Of a stretch of 64,000 nucleotides of DNA, positions 45,355-58,439 are shown in pieces. Position 1 is the stretch's first letter. Every line of letters starts with the position of its first letter. Source of the DNA: Dactylorhiza incarnata (Eukaryota > Streptophyta > Magnoliopsida > Asparagales > Orchidaceae); assembly GCA_033032865.1 (NCBI GenBank), contig JAWHQI010000121.1, positions 1,922,001 to 1,986,000 on the forward strand. The letters are read 5' to 3'. The notes under the pieces are model-generated. The model had not been told where the DNA came from and searched no databases. It saw only the letters and a program-made list of their open reading frames with translations. A program made the translations under genes and the position numbers.

Positions 45355-46854
45355 TGATAGAGATTTTATATAGTTTTAAAAATAATTCCAACTAACATCC
45401 CGATGTAGGCAAGTGTACCTATCGAAAATATAGTATAGGAAGGATGTCGTATTTGCCCGAGGCCTGTGGAGTAATCTTACTCACGTAAATTAATATTATT
45501 TTATCGGAAATAAAATAGAGTTTTGAAAATAATTAAAAGAAGAGAAACATTTGATCGAGAATCCTTCTTAAGTAAAATACTTCGTAAATCTAGAAATCAT
45601 AAGAAATGGATTTAGACAAACTTGACCGTGAAGGTTCCCAAAATATGGTGGAGCCTCTCTCGAGAGAACTACCACCTAACCTTAGGTTGATCGATTAAGA
45701 CCCCTCGGCCAGTCGAAACCCCTAAGCTTGCTTTATGCGGTGAGCCCCACCATTCGATTTGACTCCAATCTGGAAGATTTGTGTCACCTTCTCTCGAGGA
45801 ATGCATACAACTCTTTTTATCTTTGGGTGATCTCCTCGTTTGCATGGATCTCTCGATCTCTAGCATACAGATCTTAGATCGAGAAACATATTCGCGACAT
45901 ATGAATTCGAAGCAATTAAATTCAAAGATAAATCCTAGTTTTCCAAAACTAAACTATGAAAAAGAGATTACAAAATAAAACTACTTAAGAATTCATCCGA
46001 TCAAATGCAATAAAATTAGCTACTCGTGATTAAAGAAAAAGAACATTTTATAACTATGAAAAGAGAAGTATAAGTGCGAGTAAAGTTAATCTAAGCTATG
46101 AATTGGAATTGCAAAGCATAAAATAAATTTCATAAATAAAATTACACTAATGAAATGAAGAAAAACTACTCTAAAATTGACCAAATCGAAGCAAGGACTG
46201 GATCTCTTGACAATGGCAACAGCTGGGAATTTATAAGGAGAAAATTCAGAAGTCACGCCCATAGGTCACGCCTGTTACCTAGGGCGTGTACAGAGAAAAA
46301 CTTCCAAAATTACACTGGGAAGCATTCAGGAGAAAATTGTAATTTTCCTCAGTACACGCCCGTGTTCACGCCCATGACATTAGGGCGTGTACTTGGGAAA
46401 ATTCTCCACATTTGTAGATAATCTCGTGCTCGTCCCGAAATGTGGTGGCACATCCCGTAACTCTTCCTGGACTGAAAGTTATGATCATTTGAAATTCTGC
46501 AACCAGTATATTCTTATTCATTGTTTTTGGAGAGTACGCGACCTTGGGTCACACCAAGGACTTGATTAGAATAACATTACTCGCTAGAATGATTTGCACC
46601 ACAAAAATAACAAATAAGTTGGCGCTTTCGTGCGGCTTCTAAAAGGTTTACCTTTTGTTGAAGCTCGGCAACTTTTGCGGCCAAATGAGATATCATTATA
46701 TTTTTTTAGAAAAAGTAAATTAACAACCGTTACTTAATAGAAAGGAATTTAAAAAAAAAAGAGAAATGGGGGCGGAGAAAGAGAATGATAAAAGTAATAA
46801 AATTTATGCTTTCAAAATATCAACAAAAATTCCTCGGCAACGGCGCCAAAAACT
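45355..46854 (-). repeat. Array unit 9, short type (1500 bp)
   Basis: Short type, GAGGCCTG variant. The gag fragment carries a GAA-to-TAA stop before the last knuckle Cys, shared with units 10-12. Confidence 0.85.
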
Positions 46855-48352
46855 TGATAGAGATTTTATATAGTTTTAAAAATAATTCCAACTAACATCC
46901 CGATGTAGGCAGGTGTACCTATCGAAAATATAGTATAGGAAGGATGTCGTATTTGCCCGATGCCTGTTGAGTAATTTTACTCACGTAAATTAATATTATT
47001 TTATCGAAAATAAAATAGAGTTTTGAAAATAATTAAAAGAGGAGAAACATTTGATGGAGAATCCTTCTTAAGTAAAATACTTCGTAAATCTAGAATTCAT
47101 AAGAAATGGATTTAGACAAACTTTATCGTGGAGGTTTCCAAAATATGGTAGAGTCTCTCGAGAGAGAACTACCACCTAACCTTAGGTTGATCGATTAAGA
47201 CCCGTCGGCCAGTCGAAACTCATAAGCTTGCTTTATGCGGTGAGCCCCACTATTGGATTTAACTCCAATACAGAAGATTTGTGTCACCCTCTCTCGAGGA
47301 ATGTATACAAATCTTGTTATCTTTGGGTGATCTCCTCGTTTGCATGAATCTCTCGATCACTAGCATATGGATCATAGATCGAGAAACATATTCGCGACAT
47401 ATGAATTCGAAGCAATTGAATTTCAAAGATAAATCCTTGTTTTCCAAAACTAAACTATGAAAAAGAGATTAAAAAATAAAACTACTTAAAAATTCATCGG
47501 ATCAAATGCAATAAAATTAGCTACTCGTGATTGAAGAAAAAGAACATTTTATAACTATGAAAAGAGAAGTACAAGTGCGAGTAAAGTTAATCTAAGCTAT
47601 GAATTGGAATTGCAAAGCATAAAATAAATTTCATAAATAAAATTACACTAATGAAATGAAGAAAAACTACTCTAAAATTGACCAAATCGAAGCAAGGACT
47701 GGATCTCTTGACAATGGCAGCAGCTGGGAATTTATAAGGAGAAAATTCAGAAGTCACGCCTGTGACCTAGGGCGTGTACAGAGAAAAACTTCCAAAATTA
47801 CACTGGGAAGCATTCAGGAGAAAATTGTAATTTTCCTCAGTACATTCCCGTGTTCACGCCCATTTCACGCCCATGGCATTAGGGCGTGTACTTGATAAAA
47901 TTCTCCATATTTGTAGATAATCTCGTGCTCCTCCCAAAATGTGGTGGCACATCCCGTAACTCTTCCTGGATTGAAAGTTATGATCATTTGAAATTATGCA
48001 ACCAGTATATTCTTATTCATTATTTCTGGAGAGTACGCGACCTTGGGTCACACCCATGACTTGATTAGAATAACATTACTCGCTATAATGATTTGCACCA
48101 CAAAAATAACAAATAAGTTGGCGCTTTCATGCGGCCTCCAAAAGGTTTACCTTATGTTGAAGCTCGGCAACTTTTGCGGTCAACTGAGATATCATTATAT
48201 TTTTTTGGAAAAAGTAAATTAACAACCGTTACTTAATAAAAAGGAATTTAAAAAAAAAGAGAAATGGGGGCGGAGAAAGAGAATGATAAAAGTAATAAAA
48301 TTTACGCTTTCAAAATATCAACAAAAATTCCTCGGCAACGGCGCCAAAAACT
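46855..48352 (-). repeat. Array unit 10, short type (1498 bp)
   Basis: Carries TTTGATGGAGAATCC instead of TTTGATCGAGAATCC, a marker shared with units 11-13. Confidence 0.85.
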
Positions 48353-49852
48353 TGATAGAGATTTTATATAATTTTAAAAATAATTCCAACTAACATCCCG
48401 ATGTAGGCAAGTGTACCTATCGAAAATATAGTATATGAAGGATGTCGTATTTGCCCGATGCCTGTTGAGTAATCTTACTCACGTAAATTAATATTATTTT
48501 ATCGGAAATAAAATAAAGTTTTGAAAATAATTAAAAGAGGAGAAACATTTGATGGAGAATCCTTCTTAAGTAAAATACTTCGTAAATCTAGAATTCATAA
48601 GAAATGGATTTAGACAAACATTACCGTGGAGGTTCCCAAAATATGGTAGAGCCTCTCTCGAGAGAACTACCACCTAACCTTAGGTTGATCGATTAAGACT
48701 CGTCGGCCAGTCGAAACACATAAGCTTGCTTTATGCGGTGAGCCCCACTATTGGATTTGACTCCAATCCGGAATATTTGTGTCACCCTCTCTCGAGGAAT
48801 GCATACAACTCTTTTTATCTTTGGGTGATCTTCTCGTTTGCATGAATCTCTCGATCACTAGCATACGGATCATAGATCGAGAAACATATTCGCGACATAT
48901 GAATTCAAAGCAATTAAATTTCAAAGATTAATCCTAGTTTTCCAAAACTAAACTATGAAAAAAAGATTAAAAAATAAAACTACTTAAGAATTCATCCGAT
49001 CAAATGCAATAAAATTAGCTACTCGTGATTGAAGAAAAATAACATTTTATAACTATGAAAAGAGAAGTACAAGTGCGAGTAAAGTTAATCTAAGCTATGA
49101 ATTGGAATTGCAAAGCATAAAATAAATTTCATAAATAAAATTACAATAATGAAATGAAGAAAAACTACTCTAAAATTGACCAAATCGAAGCAAGGACTGG
49201 ATCTCTTGACAATGGCAGCAGCTGGGAATTTATAAGGAGAAAATTCAGAAGTCACGCCCATAGGTCTCGCCTGTGTCCTAGGGCGTGTACAGAGAAAAAC
49301 TTCCAAAATTACACTGGGAAGCATTCAGGAGAAAATTATAATTTTCCTCAGTACAGGCCCATTTCACGCCCATGACATTAGGGTCTGTACTTGGGAAAAT
49401 TCTCCAGATTTGTAGATAATCTCGTGCTCGTCCCGAAATGTGGTGGCACATCCCGTAACTCTTCCTAGATTGAAAGTTATGATCATTTGAAATTCTGCAA
49501 CCAGTATATTCTTATTCATTGTTTTTGGAGAGTACGCGACCTTGGGTCACTTCCATGACTTGATTAGAATAACATTACTCGCTAGAATGATTTGCACCAC
49601 AAAAATAACAAATAAGTTGGCGCTTTCGTGCGGCCTCCAAAAGGTTTACCTTATGTTGAAGCTCGGCAACTTTTGCGGCTAACTGAGATATCATTATATT
49701 TTTTTGGAAAAAGTAAATTAACAACCGTTTCTTAATAGAAAGGAATTTAAAAAAAAAAGAGAAATGAGGGCGGAGAAAGAGAATGATAAAAGTAATAAAA
49801 TTTACGCTTTCAAAATATCAACAAAAATTCCTCGGCAACGGCGCCAAAAACT
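48353..49852 (-). repeat. Array unit 11, short type (1500 bp)
   Basis: Same GATGGAG marker and shared TAA in the gag fragment. Confidence 0.85.
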
Positions 49853-51346
49853 TGATAGAGATTTTATATAGTTTTAAAAATAATTCCAACTAACATCCCG
49901 ATGTAGGCAAGTGTACCTATCGAAAATATAGTATAGGAAGAATGTCGTATTTTCCCGATGCCTGTTGAGAAATCTTACTCACGTAAATTAATATTATTTT
50001 ATCGGAAATAAAATAGAGTTTTGAAAATAATTAAAAGAGGAGAAACATTTGATGGAGAATCCTTCTTAAGTAAAATACTTCGTAAATCTAGAATTCATAA
50101 GAAATGGATTTAGACAAACTTTACCGTGGAGGTTCCCAAAATATGGTAGAGCCTCTCTCGAGAGAACTACCACCTAACCTTAGGTTGATCGATTAAGACC
50201 CGTCGGCAAGTCGAAACCCATAAGCTTGCTTTATGCGGTGAGCCCCACTATTGGATTTGACTCCAATCCGGACGATTTGTGTCACCCTCTCTCGAGGAAT
50301 GCATACAACTCTTTTTATCTTTGGGTGATCTCCTCGTTTGCATGAATCTCTCGATCACTAGCATACGGATCATAGATCGAGAAACATATTCGCGACATAT
50401 GAATTTGAAGCAATTAAATTTCAAAGATAAATCCTAGTTTTCCAAAACTAAACTATGAAAAAGAGATTAAAAAATAAAACTACTTAAGAATTCATCCGAT
50501 CAAATGCAATAAAATTAGCTACTCGTGATTGAAGAAAAAGAACATTTTATAACTATGAAAAGAGAAGTACAAGTGCGAGTAAAGTTAATCTAAGCTATGA
50601 ATTGGAATTACAAAGCATAAAATAAATTTCATAAATAAAATTACACTAATGAAATAAAGAAAAACTACTCTAAAATTGACCAAATCGAAGCAAGGACTGG
50701 ATCTCTTGACAATGGCAGCAGCTGAGAATTCATAAGGAGAAAATTCAGAAGTCACGCACATAGGTCACGCCTGTGACCTAGGGCGTGTACAGAGAAAAAC
50801 TTCCAAAATTACACTGCGAAGCATTCAAGAGAAAATCGTAATTTTCCTCAGTACACGCCCGTGTTCACGCCCATGACATTAGGGCGTGTACTTGGGATAA
50901 TTATCCAGATTTGTAGATAATTTCGTGCTCGTCCCGAAATGTGGTGACACACCCCGTAACTCTTCCTGAATTGAAAGTTATGATCATTTGATATTCTGCA
51001 ACCAGTATATTCTTATTCATTGTTTTTGGACAGTACGCGACCTTGGGTCACACCCATGACTTGATTAGAATAACATTACTCGCTAGAATGATTTGCACCA
51101 CAAAAATAACAAATAAGTTGGCGCTTTCGTGCGGCCTCCAAAAGGTTTACCTTATGTTGAAGCTCGACAACTTTTGCGGCCAACTGAGATATCATTATAT
51201 TTTTTTGGAAAAAGTAAATTAACAACCGTTACTTAATAGAAAGGAATTTAAAAAAAAATGGGGGCGGAGAAAGAGAATGATAAAAGTAATAAAATTTACG
51301 CTTTCAAAATATCAACAAAAATTCCTCGGCAACGGCGCCAAAAACT
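49853..51346 (-). repeat. Array unit 12, short type (1494 bp)
   Basis: Same GATGGAG marker and shared TAA in the gag fragment. Confidence 0.85.
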
Positions 51347-53075
51347 TGATAGAGATTTTATATAGTTTTAAAAATAATTCCAACTAACATCCCGATGTAG
51401 GCAAGTGTACCTATAGAAAATATAGTATAGGAAGGATGTTGTATTTGCCCGATGCCTGTTGAGTAATCTTACTCACGTAAATTAATATTATTTTATCGGA
51501 AATAAAATAAAGTTTTGAAAATAATTAAAAGAGGAGAAACATTTGATGGAGAATCCTTCTTAAGTAAAATACTTCGTAAATCTATAATTCATAAGAAATG
51601 GATTTAGACAAACTTTACCGTCGAGGTTCCCAAAATATGGTAGAGCCTCTCTCGAGAGAACTACCACCTAACCTTAGGTTAATCGATTAAGACCCGTCGG
51701 CCAGTCGAAACCCATAAGCTTGCTTTATACGGTGAGCCCCACTATTTGATTTGACTCCAATCCGGAATATTTGTGTCACCCTCTCTCGAGGAATGCATAC
51801 AATTATTTTATCTTTGGGTGTTCTCCTCGTTTGCATGAATCTCTCGATCACTAGCATACGGATCATAGATCGAGAAACATATTCGCGACATATGAATTCA
51901 AAGCAATTAAATTTCAAACATAAATCCTAGTTTTCCAAAACTAAACTATGAAAAAGAGATTACAAAATAAAACTACTTAAGAATTCATCTAATCAAATGT
52001 AATAAAAATAGCTACTCAAGATTGAAGAAAAAGAACATTTTATAACTATGAAAAGAGAAGTACAAGTGCGAGTAAAGTAAATCTAAGTTATGAATTGGAA
52101 TTGCAAAGCATAAAATAAATTTCATAAATAAAATTACACTAATGAAATGCAGAAAAACTACTCTAAAATTGACTCTATCGAAGCAAGGACTGGATCCCTT
52201 GATAATGGCAGCAGCAGGGAATTTATAAGGAGAAAATTAAGAACTCACGCCCCTAGGTCACGCCCGTGACCTAGGGCGTTTAAGGTGCGGAACGTGCGTC
52301 TTGAAAGTCGGGGATCGTTGGGGGAAAAACCGCCAAAATCTATCAATTTGGAGTACACGCCCCCTAGTCACGCCCGTGACTATGGGCGTGTAAGCTGAAA
52401 CTGCCTGCGGCAAAAAACTGCTTCATTGAATGTTCCCCGGGGTGAGACATGCCCGTGACCTGGAGGTCACGCCCCTAGGTCACGCTCGTGACCTTGGGCG
52501 TGTATAAAGAAAAACTTCCAAAATTACACTGGGAAGCATTCAGGAGAAAATTGTAATTTTCCTCAGTACACGCCCGTGTTCACGCCCAAGTCACGCCCGT
52601 GACATGAGTGCGTGTACGTGGGAAAATTCTCCAGATTTGTAGATAATCTTGTGCTCATCCCGAAATGTGGTGGCACGTCTCGTAACTCTTCCTGGATTGA
52701 AAGGTATGATCATTTGAAATTCTACAACCAGCACAGTCTTATGTTTTTAGAGAGTACACGACCTTGGGTCACACCCATGACTTGATTAGAATAACATTTC
52801 TCGCTAGAATGATTTGCACCACAAAAATTACAAATAAGTTGGCGCTTTCGTGCGGCTTCTAAAAGGTTTACCTTATGTTGAAGCTCGACAACTTTTGTGG
52901 CCAGCTGAGATATCATTATATATTTTTGGAAAAATAAAATTAACAACCGTTACTTAATAGAAAGAATTAAAAAAAACAAAAGAGAAATGGGGGCGGAGAA
53001 AGAGAATGATAAAAGTAATAAAATTTACGATTTCAAAATATCAACAAAAATTCCCCGGCAACGGCGCCAAAAACT
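51347..53075 (-). repeat. Array unit 13, long type (1729 bp), mosaic
   Basis: Starts with the GATGGAG marker of units 10-12, then from about 51960 reads like long-type units (CTCATGATTG-like flank, GCAGCAGCAGGG, extra segment). It looks like a recombination product. Confidence 0.8.
52722..52946 (-). CDS. Mini-gag ORF (unit 13)
   Basis: 74 codons. The knuckle CNFCGANHSSEKC is intact. The C-terminal end is altered by a small deletion near 52742. Confidence 0.4.
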   Translation of the reverse strand: MLILFFQKYIMISQLATKVVELQHKVNLLEAARKRQLICNFCGANHSSEKCYSNQVMGVTQGRVLSKNIRLCWL

Positions 53076-54590
53076 TGATAGAGATTTTATATAGTTTTAA
53101 AAATAATTCCAACTAACATCCCGATGTAGGAAAGTGTACCTATCGAAAACATAGTATAGGAAGGTTGTCGTATTCGCCCGAGGCCTGTTGAGTAATCTTA
53201 CTCACGTAAATTAATATTATTTTATCGAAAATAAAATAGAGTTTTGAAAATAATTAAAAGAAGAGAAACATTTGATCGAGAATCCTTCTTGAGTAAAATA
53301 CTTCGTAAATCTAGAATTCATAAGAAATGGATTTAGACAAACTTGACCGTGGAGGTTCCCAAAATATGGTAAAGCCTCTCTCGAGAGAACTACCACCTAA
53401 CCTTAGGATAATCGATTAAGACCCCTCGGCCAATTGAAACCCCTAAGCTTGCTTTATGCGGTGAGCCCCACTATTGGATTTGACTCCAATCCGGAAGATT
53501 TGTGTCACCCTCTCTCGAGGAATGCATACAACTCTTTTTTATCTTTGGGTGATCTCCTCGTTTGCATGGATCTCTCAACCACTAGCATACAGATCTTAGA
53601 TCGAGAAACATATTCGCGACATATGAATTCAAAGCAATTAAATTCAAACATAAATCCTAGTTTTCCAAAACTAAACTATGAAAAAGAGATTACAAAATAA
53701 AACTACTTAAGAATTCATCCGATCAAATGTAATAAAATTAGCTACTCGTGATTGAAGAAAAAGAACATTTTATAACTATGAAAAGAGAAGTACAAGTGCG
53801 AGTAAAGTAAATCTAAGCTATGAATTGGAATTGCAAAGCATAAAATAAATTTCATAAATAAAATTACACTAATGAAATGCAGAAAAACTACTCTAAAATT
53901 GACCCAATCGAAGCAAGGACTGGATTCCTTGACAATGGCAGCAGCTGGGAATTTATAAGGAGAAAATTCAGAAGTCACGCCACTAGGTCACATCCGTGAC
54001 CTAGGGCGTGTACAGAGAAAAACTTCCAAAATTACACTGGGAAGCATTCAGGAGAAAATTGTAATTTTCCTCAGTACATGCCCGTGTTCACGCTCATGTC
54101 ACGCCAGTGACATGAGGGCGTGTACTTGGGAAAATTCTCCATATTTGTAGATAATCTTGTGCTCGTCCCGAAATGTGGTGGCACATCCCGTAACTCTTCC
54201 TGGATTGAAAGTTATGATAATTTGCAATTCTGCAACCAGCATAGTCTTATTCATTATTTTTGGAGAGTACACGACCTTCAGTCACACCCATGACTTGATT
54301 AGAATAACATACCTCACTAGAATGATTTGCACCACAAAAATAACAAATAAGTTGGCGCTTTCGTGAGGCTTCCAAAAGGTTTACCTTATGTTAAAGCTCG
54401 GCAACTTTTGCGGCCAACTGAGATATCATTATATTTTTTTGGAAAAAGAAAATTAACAACCGTTACTTAATAGAAAGGAATTAAAAAAAACAAAAAGAGA
54501 AATGGGGGCGGAGAAAGAGAATGATAAAAGTAATAAAATTTACGCTTTCAAAATATCAACAAAAATTCCCCGGCAATGGCGCCAAAAACT
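53076..54590 (-). repeat. Array unit 14, short type (1515 bp)
   Basis: Short type, GAGGCCTG variant. The gag fragment has a CAA-to-TAA stop in the helix before the knuckle. Confidence 0.85.
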
Positions 54591-55573
54591 TGATAGAGAT
54601 TTTATATAGTTTTAAAAATAATTCCAACTAACATCCCGATGTAGGGAAGTGTACCTATCGAAAATATAGTGTAAGAAGGATGTCGTATTTTCCCGAGGCC
54701 TGTTGAGTAATCTTACTCACGTAAATTAATATTATTTTATCGGAAATAAAATAGAGTTTTGAAAATAATTAAAAGAAGAGAAACATTTGATCGAGAATCC
54801 TTCTTTAGTAAAATACTTCCTAAATCTAGAATTCATAAGAAATGGATTTAGACAAACTTGACCGTGGAGGTTCCCAAAATATGATAGAGCCTCTCTCGAG
54901 AGAACTACCACCTAATCTTAGGTTGATCGATTAAGACCCCTCGGTCAGTCGAAACCCCTAAGCTTGCTTTATGCGGTGAGCCCACTATTGGATTTGACTC
55001 CAATCCGGATGATTTGTGTCACCCTCTCTCGAGGAATGCATACAACACTTTTTATCTTTGGGTGATCTCCTCGTTTGCATGGATCTCTCGATCACTAGCT
55101 TACAGATCTTAGATCGAGAAACATATTCGCGACATATGAATTCGAAGCAATTAAATTCAAAGATAAATCCTAGTTTTCCAAAACTAAACTATGAAAAAGA
55201 GATTACAAAATAAAACTACTTAAGAATTCATCCGATCAAATGTAATAAAATTTGCTACTCGTGATTGAAGAAAAAGAACATTTTATAACTATGAAAAGAG
55301 AAGTGCAAGTGCGAGTAAAGTAAATCTAAGCTATGAATTGGAATTGCAAATCATAAAATAAATTTCATAACTAAAATTACACTAATGAAATGCAGAAAAA
55401 CTACTCCAAAATTTACCCAATCGAAGCAAGGACTGGATCCCTTGACAATGGTAGCAACTGGGAATTTATAAGGAGAAAATTCAGAAGTCACGCCCCTTGG
55501 TCACGTCTGTGACCTAGGGCGTGTACAAAGAAAAACTTCCAAAATTACACTAGGAAGCATTCGGGAGAAAATT
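54591..55573 (-). repeat. Array unit 15, short type, split by the CACTA element
   Basis: Runs to GGGAGAAAATT at 55573 and resumes at 59704 with ATTGTAATTTTCC. Removing the insert and one copy of the ATT duplication restores the unit consensus. Confidence 0.9.
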
Positions 55574-55802
55574 CACTACACCCTATCATGCATATGGTAG
55601 CGCTCAAAAACCGCTACTATATATTAAAAAACTGTTACTGTAGGGATACGGTAGCAGTTGCGCGTGTGTTGCATCTGCCGCCGTGGTCGTAGGGTATGGT
55701 AGCGGTTACACATTGTATTGTGGCGTCCTGAAACCGCTACCATAGGTACATCTATTATAGCATTTATGGTTTTCAATGGTAGCGGTTATTGAGCGCTACC
55801 AT
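55574..55802. repeat. Left CACTA terminal and subterminal repeats
   Basis: Terminal inverted repeat followed by at least five GGTAGCG-type motifs in both directions. These are the expected transposase-binding repeats. Confidence 0.8.
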
Positions 55803-56049
55803 TCTACAACAATGACTACGATTCTTCATCGCCAGGCGTTTATTCTTATATTTGGCAACGTTTATTCTTCATCGTCAGGCGTTTAATAAATTCAATTATT
55901 TCCTATTAAATTGAATAAAAATAAACATATTAAAAAGAATTCAAATATTTTTTTTATTAATAATAAAAAGAAGGTGGGAGATAGCACAAACCCTTCATGA
56001 ATACAATCAATATATAGATCTCACTTAATTTTGAGGGTTTCTCCATGAC

Positions 56050-57420
56050 CCAAGGGGAGTTGTGTCAATATGATCTTCCTCCCCCATCACAACATAGAAG
56101 CACCAACCATTTCTCTATTTCTCTCTCTCCCTCCCTCCAGTGATGATGTCGCCGTAGATAGATATCATTTATCCGTGCATCAAGTCGACGTCCATTTGAG
56201 CATTGCGGGCACTCGCCCATCCCCCATCATCGATGAAGTGTGGCCTTGGCTCGGGATACTGATCGACGGCGCGAGCTGCTGCTCGTCACCCTCGGCTTGC
56301 TCGGTCTCCACCCCTTGTTTATTTGTCTTGGCCTTGCTCTTTGATTTTCTTCCGCCATACACGGAATGCCAAAGTAGGATATTCCTTGGATAGTACCCGC
56401 AACCATCCTTTTGTAGCCCATGCAGGAATCAAGTCACACTACAAAACATAACTAAAGAATCATATTCCATCTCTACAAAGAGGCTCTGAGGAGAGAAATT
56501 TATCAAAATTTGAAAACTCATTAATAAGAACTTGTAAATCACCTTGTTCGGCAAAAGAACCATGTATTTATATTTACAGTTCTCCTTTAGGTGCTTCTTC
56601 AAATGTTGGCATCTTGTGCCAAAGGGATCCCATGGGTCCACTACCTGTTTAACAGTACAAACCACATGATATTTCTTAGGGAATGACTAAATCATACTAA
56701 TCAAGACCCTCCCTGCTTATGATTTGCTATGTTTTCTGGAAAGATAACTAGACACCAAAGCAAGCCCATACAGTTTAGATTAAAAAAAATAACAAGGTGT
56801 TTTTGAAAAACCAAATTTTGGAACCCATGAAACAGCTTTGATTAAGATCTAATGCACACCAAAAAAACATATAAATTAAAGAGTTCCCAACTAATATACA
56901 ACTCATTTACTGAGTTTTAAGAAGTTGCAAAGGTGTCAAGCGCAAAGGAAACAAAAATATTGCCATCTTATGCAAATGTTCACTGCTAATCTCTCTCATG
57001 CTTTTAATAGAAGCCAACTTCCAGATGTAAAAACCTACTGAGGCATATTCACTAGTAATTGTTGAATGTTCTTTGATAGAAATCAGATATATTGGAAAAG
57101 TTATATATATATATATATATATATAATTTTTTTGAGATCCAATGATGAAGATGAATAACATGCAGTGGCTTGTGCATTGACTGAGATGGTATGGCTTAAG
57201 GAGTTAATCAATGATTTAGGTTAAGATTGAGATGTTTCCTGAAGTCGAGCAAGCCTTTGTTCACCTTGATTTTGAATGCGATCATAAGCCCGAGCACTCT
57301 GCTTTAAGCAAGCTTCCTGGCAGCTAAAAAAACCTGTCATCATTGCTTTCTTCGTTTTGACCATGGGAGAACCCGACGCAATGCGCAGAGTTGTGGTTTT
57401 TTCCATAATTTTATTCCTAT
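56050..57420. other. CACTA interior, unassigned
   Basis: Two minus-strand frames look like exons but I cannot name them: 56550-56650 (VDPWDPFGTRCQHLKKHLKE, with a CAG acceptor-like edge) and 57221-57406 (GFFSCQEACLKQSARAYDRI). A plus-strand frame at 56070-56393 resembles nothing known. An (AT)n run lies at 57101-57124. Confidence 0.35.
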
Positions 57421-57458
57421 TGTATCAATCCAGTAAAAAGTTGTCATTACTAATGTAC

Positions 57459-57977
57459 CTTGGTAGAACCCGGCGCAATGCCAACAAGAACTAGCCACTT
57501 TTCTGATGGGTCACACCTGTAATTGATAATCTGATTGTTTGCCAAATTAGCTGTTATGTCAAATATCTTTACTGGCTCAGAGTCACCTAGATTAAAGATT
57601 AGAAAAGAAATATCATTTTATCATTGTCAGACCTGAAAGAGAGATATACAGTCAGAAATAGAACAAGTAGTCATGCTATAAGAGAAAATAAACCTTCTAG
57701 TGACCAATGATATACAGACGTTTATGTAACGAACCCCAACATCTTCGGAGTTATCCACTTCCAAAAGACAATCTGAATATCCCACCAAACATACAAGAAA
57801 TTGAGTTCCAAAATAAGATAAGAACACATGTGCAGAGAGAACTTTACATAAAGAGGATTTATCATTGTCTAAGCATGTAACATGTTACCTGTTCAGGCAT
57901 TTGATGTGATTTCATTTTAGCTTTCATCTCAATATTAAAAATTTGTAGGTGATCCTGAGTAGTTCCAGGCAATTGAG
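57459..57977 (-). pseudogene. Captured fragment of a clathrin heavy chain gene, three exons
   Basis: On the minus strand three exons keep plant-style splice edges. Exon 57889-57977 reads [20 protein letters not shown] then MKSHQMPEQ. Exon 57694-57772 reads VFWKWITPKMLGFVT, a TAA, then TSVYHWSLE. Exon 57459-57586 reads [20 protein letters not shown] then [16 protein letters not shown]. These are consecutive exons of the N-terminal propeller of clathrin heavy chain, a coat protein of vesicles; the intact protein has about 1700 residues. The TAA at 57722-57724 replaces a conserved Gln codon, so the fragment is dead. Introns are kept, which means it was captured from DNA, not from mRNA. Confidence 0.9.
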
Positions 57978-58439
57978 CTGCATATTCAAAAAGATTACTA
58001 AGATAAAAACTGGCAAATTCTAAAACCATAAGACAAAGACCTTAGGAAGAGAAGGAAAAAACAGTAAAAAGAACTTCCTAGCAGCAAAAAGAAAGTCTCA
58101 AACTTGTCCCAAACATATTTGATGCTTTCCACCAAGTTGCATCGAGTGATGCAACTATAGAATTTTTCACAAAAATGACTGTTGAAAAAAATAACTATAA
58201 CTACAATTGAAAATGTTTTAACATGCTCTTAAACGTCCAGGCTTTTCTTATAGACATATTCATGATTGGTGTATGCAAATTTATTGTAAATTCAATATAA
58301 TGAGTTATATCCAAAGCCATTCTTGAGGCTGGAGAATGACTAGAACTTAGGTAGAGATTATGGTAGTCATAAAATCCAGAAGTTCTTATTCATCCGATAT
58401 TTTGCGGAATTTATCCTTTTAGATTTTATAATAAGATTT

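Noticed and set aside
32895..53978. Repeated minus-strand frames of about 78 codons (MTSEFSPYKFPAAAI type) in array units
   Set aside because: They start right at the TATA-like box of the LTR and run through R/U5. Composition and position fit untranslated LTR sequence.
34354..55213. Repeated plus-strand frames of about 65 codons (SPSLEECIQLFLSLGD type) in every array unit
   Set aside because: They lie on the antisense strand of the LTR, recur because the unit recurs, and have no recognisable domain.
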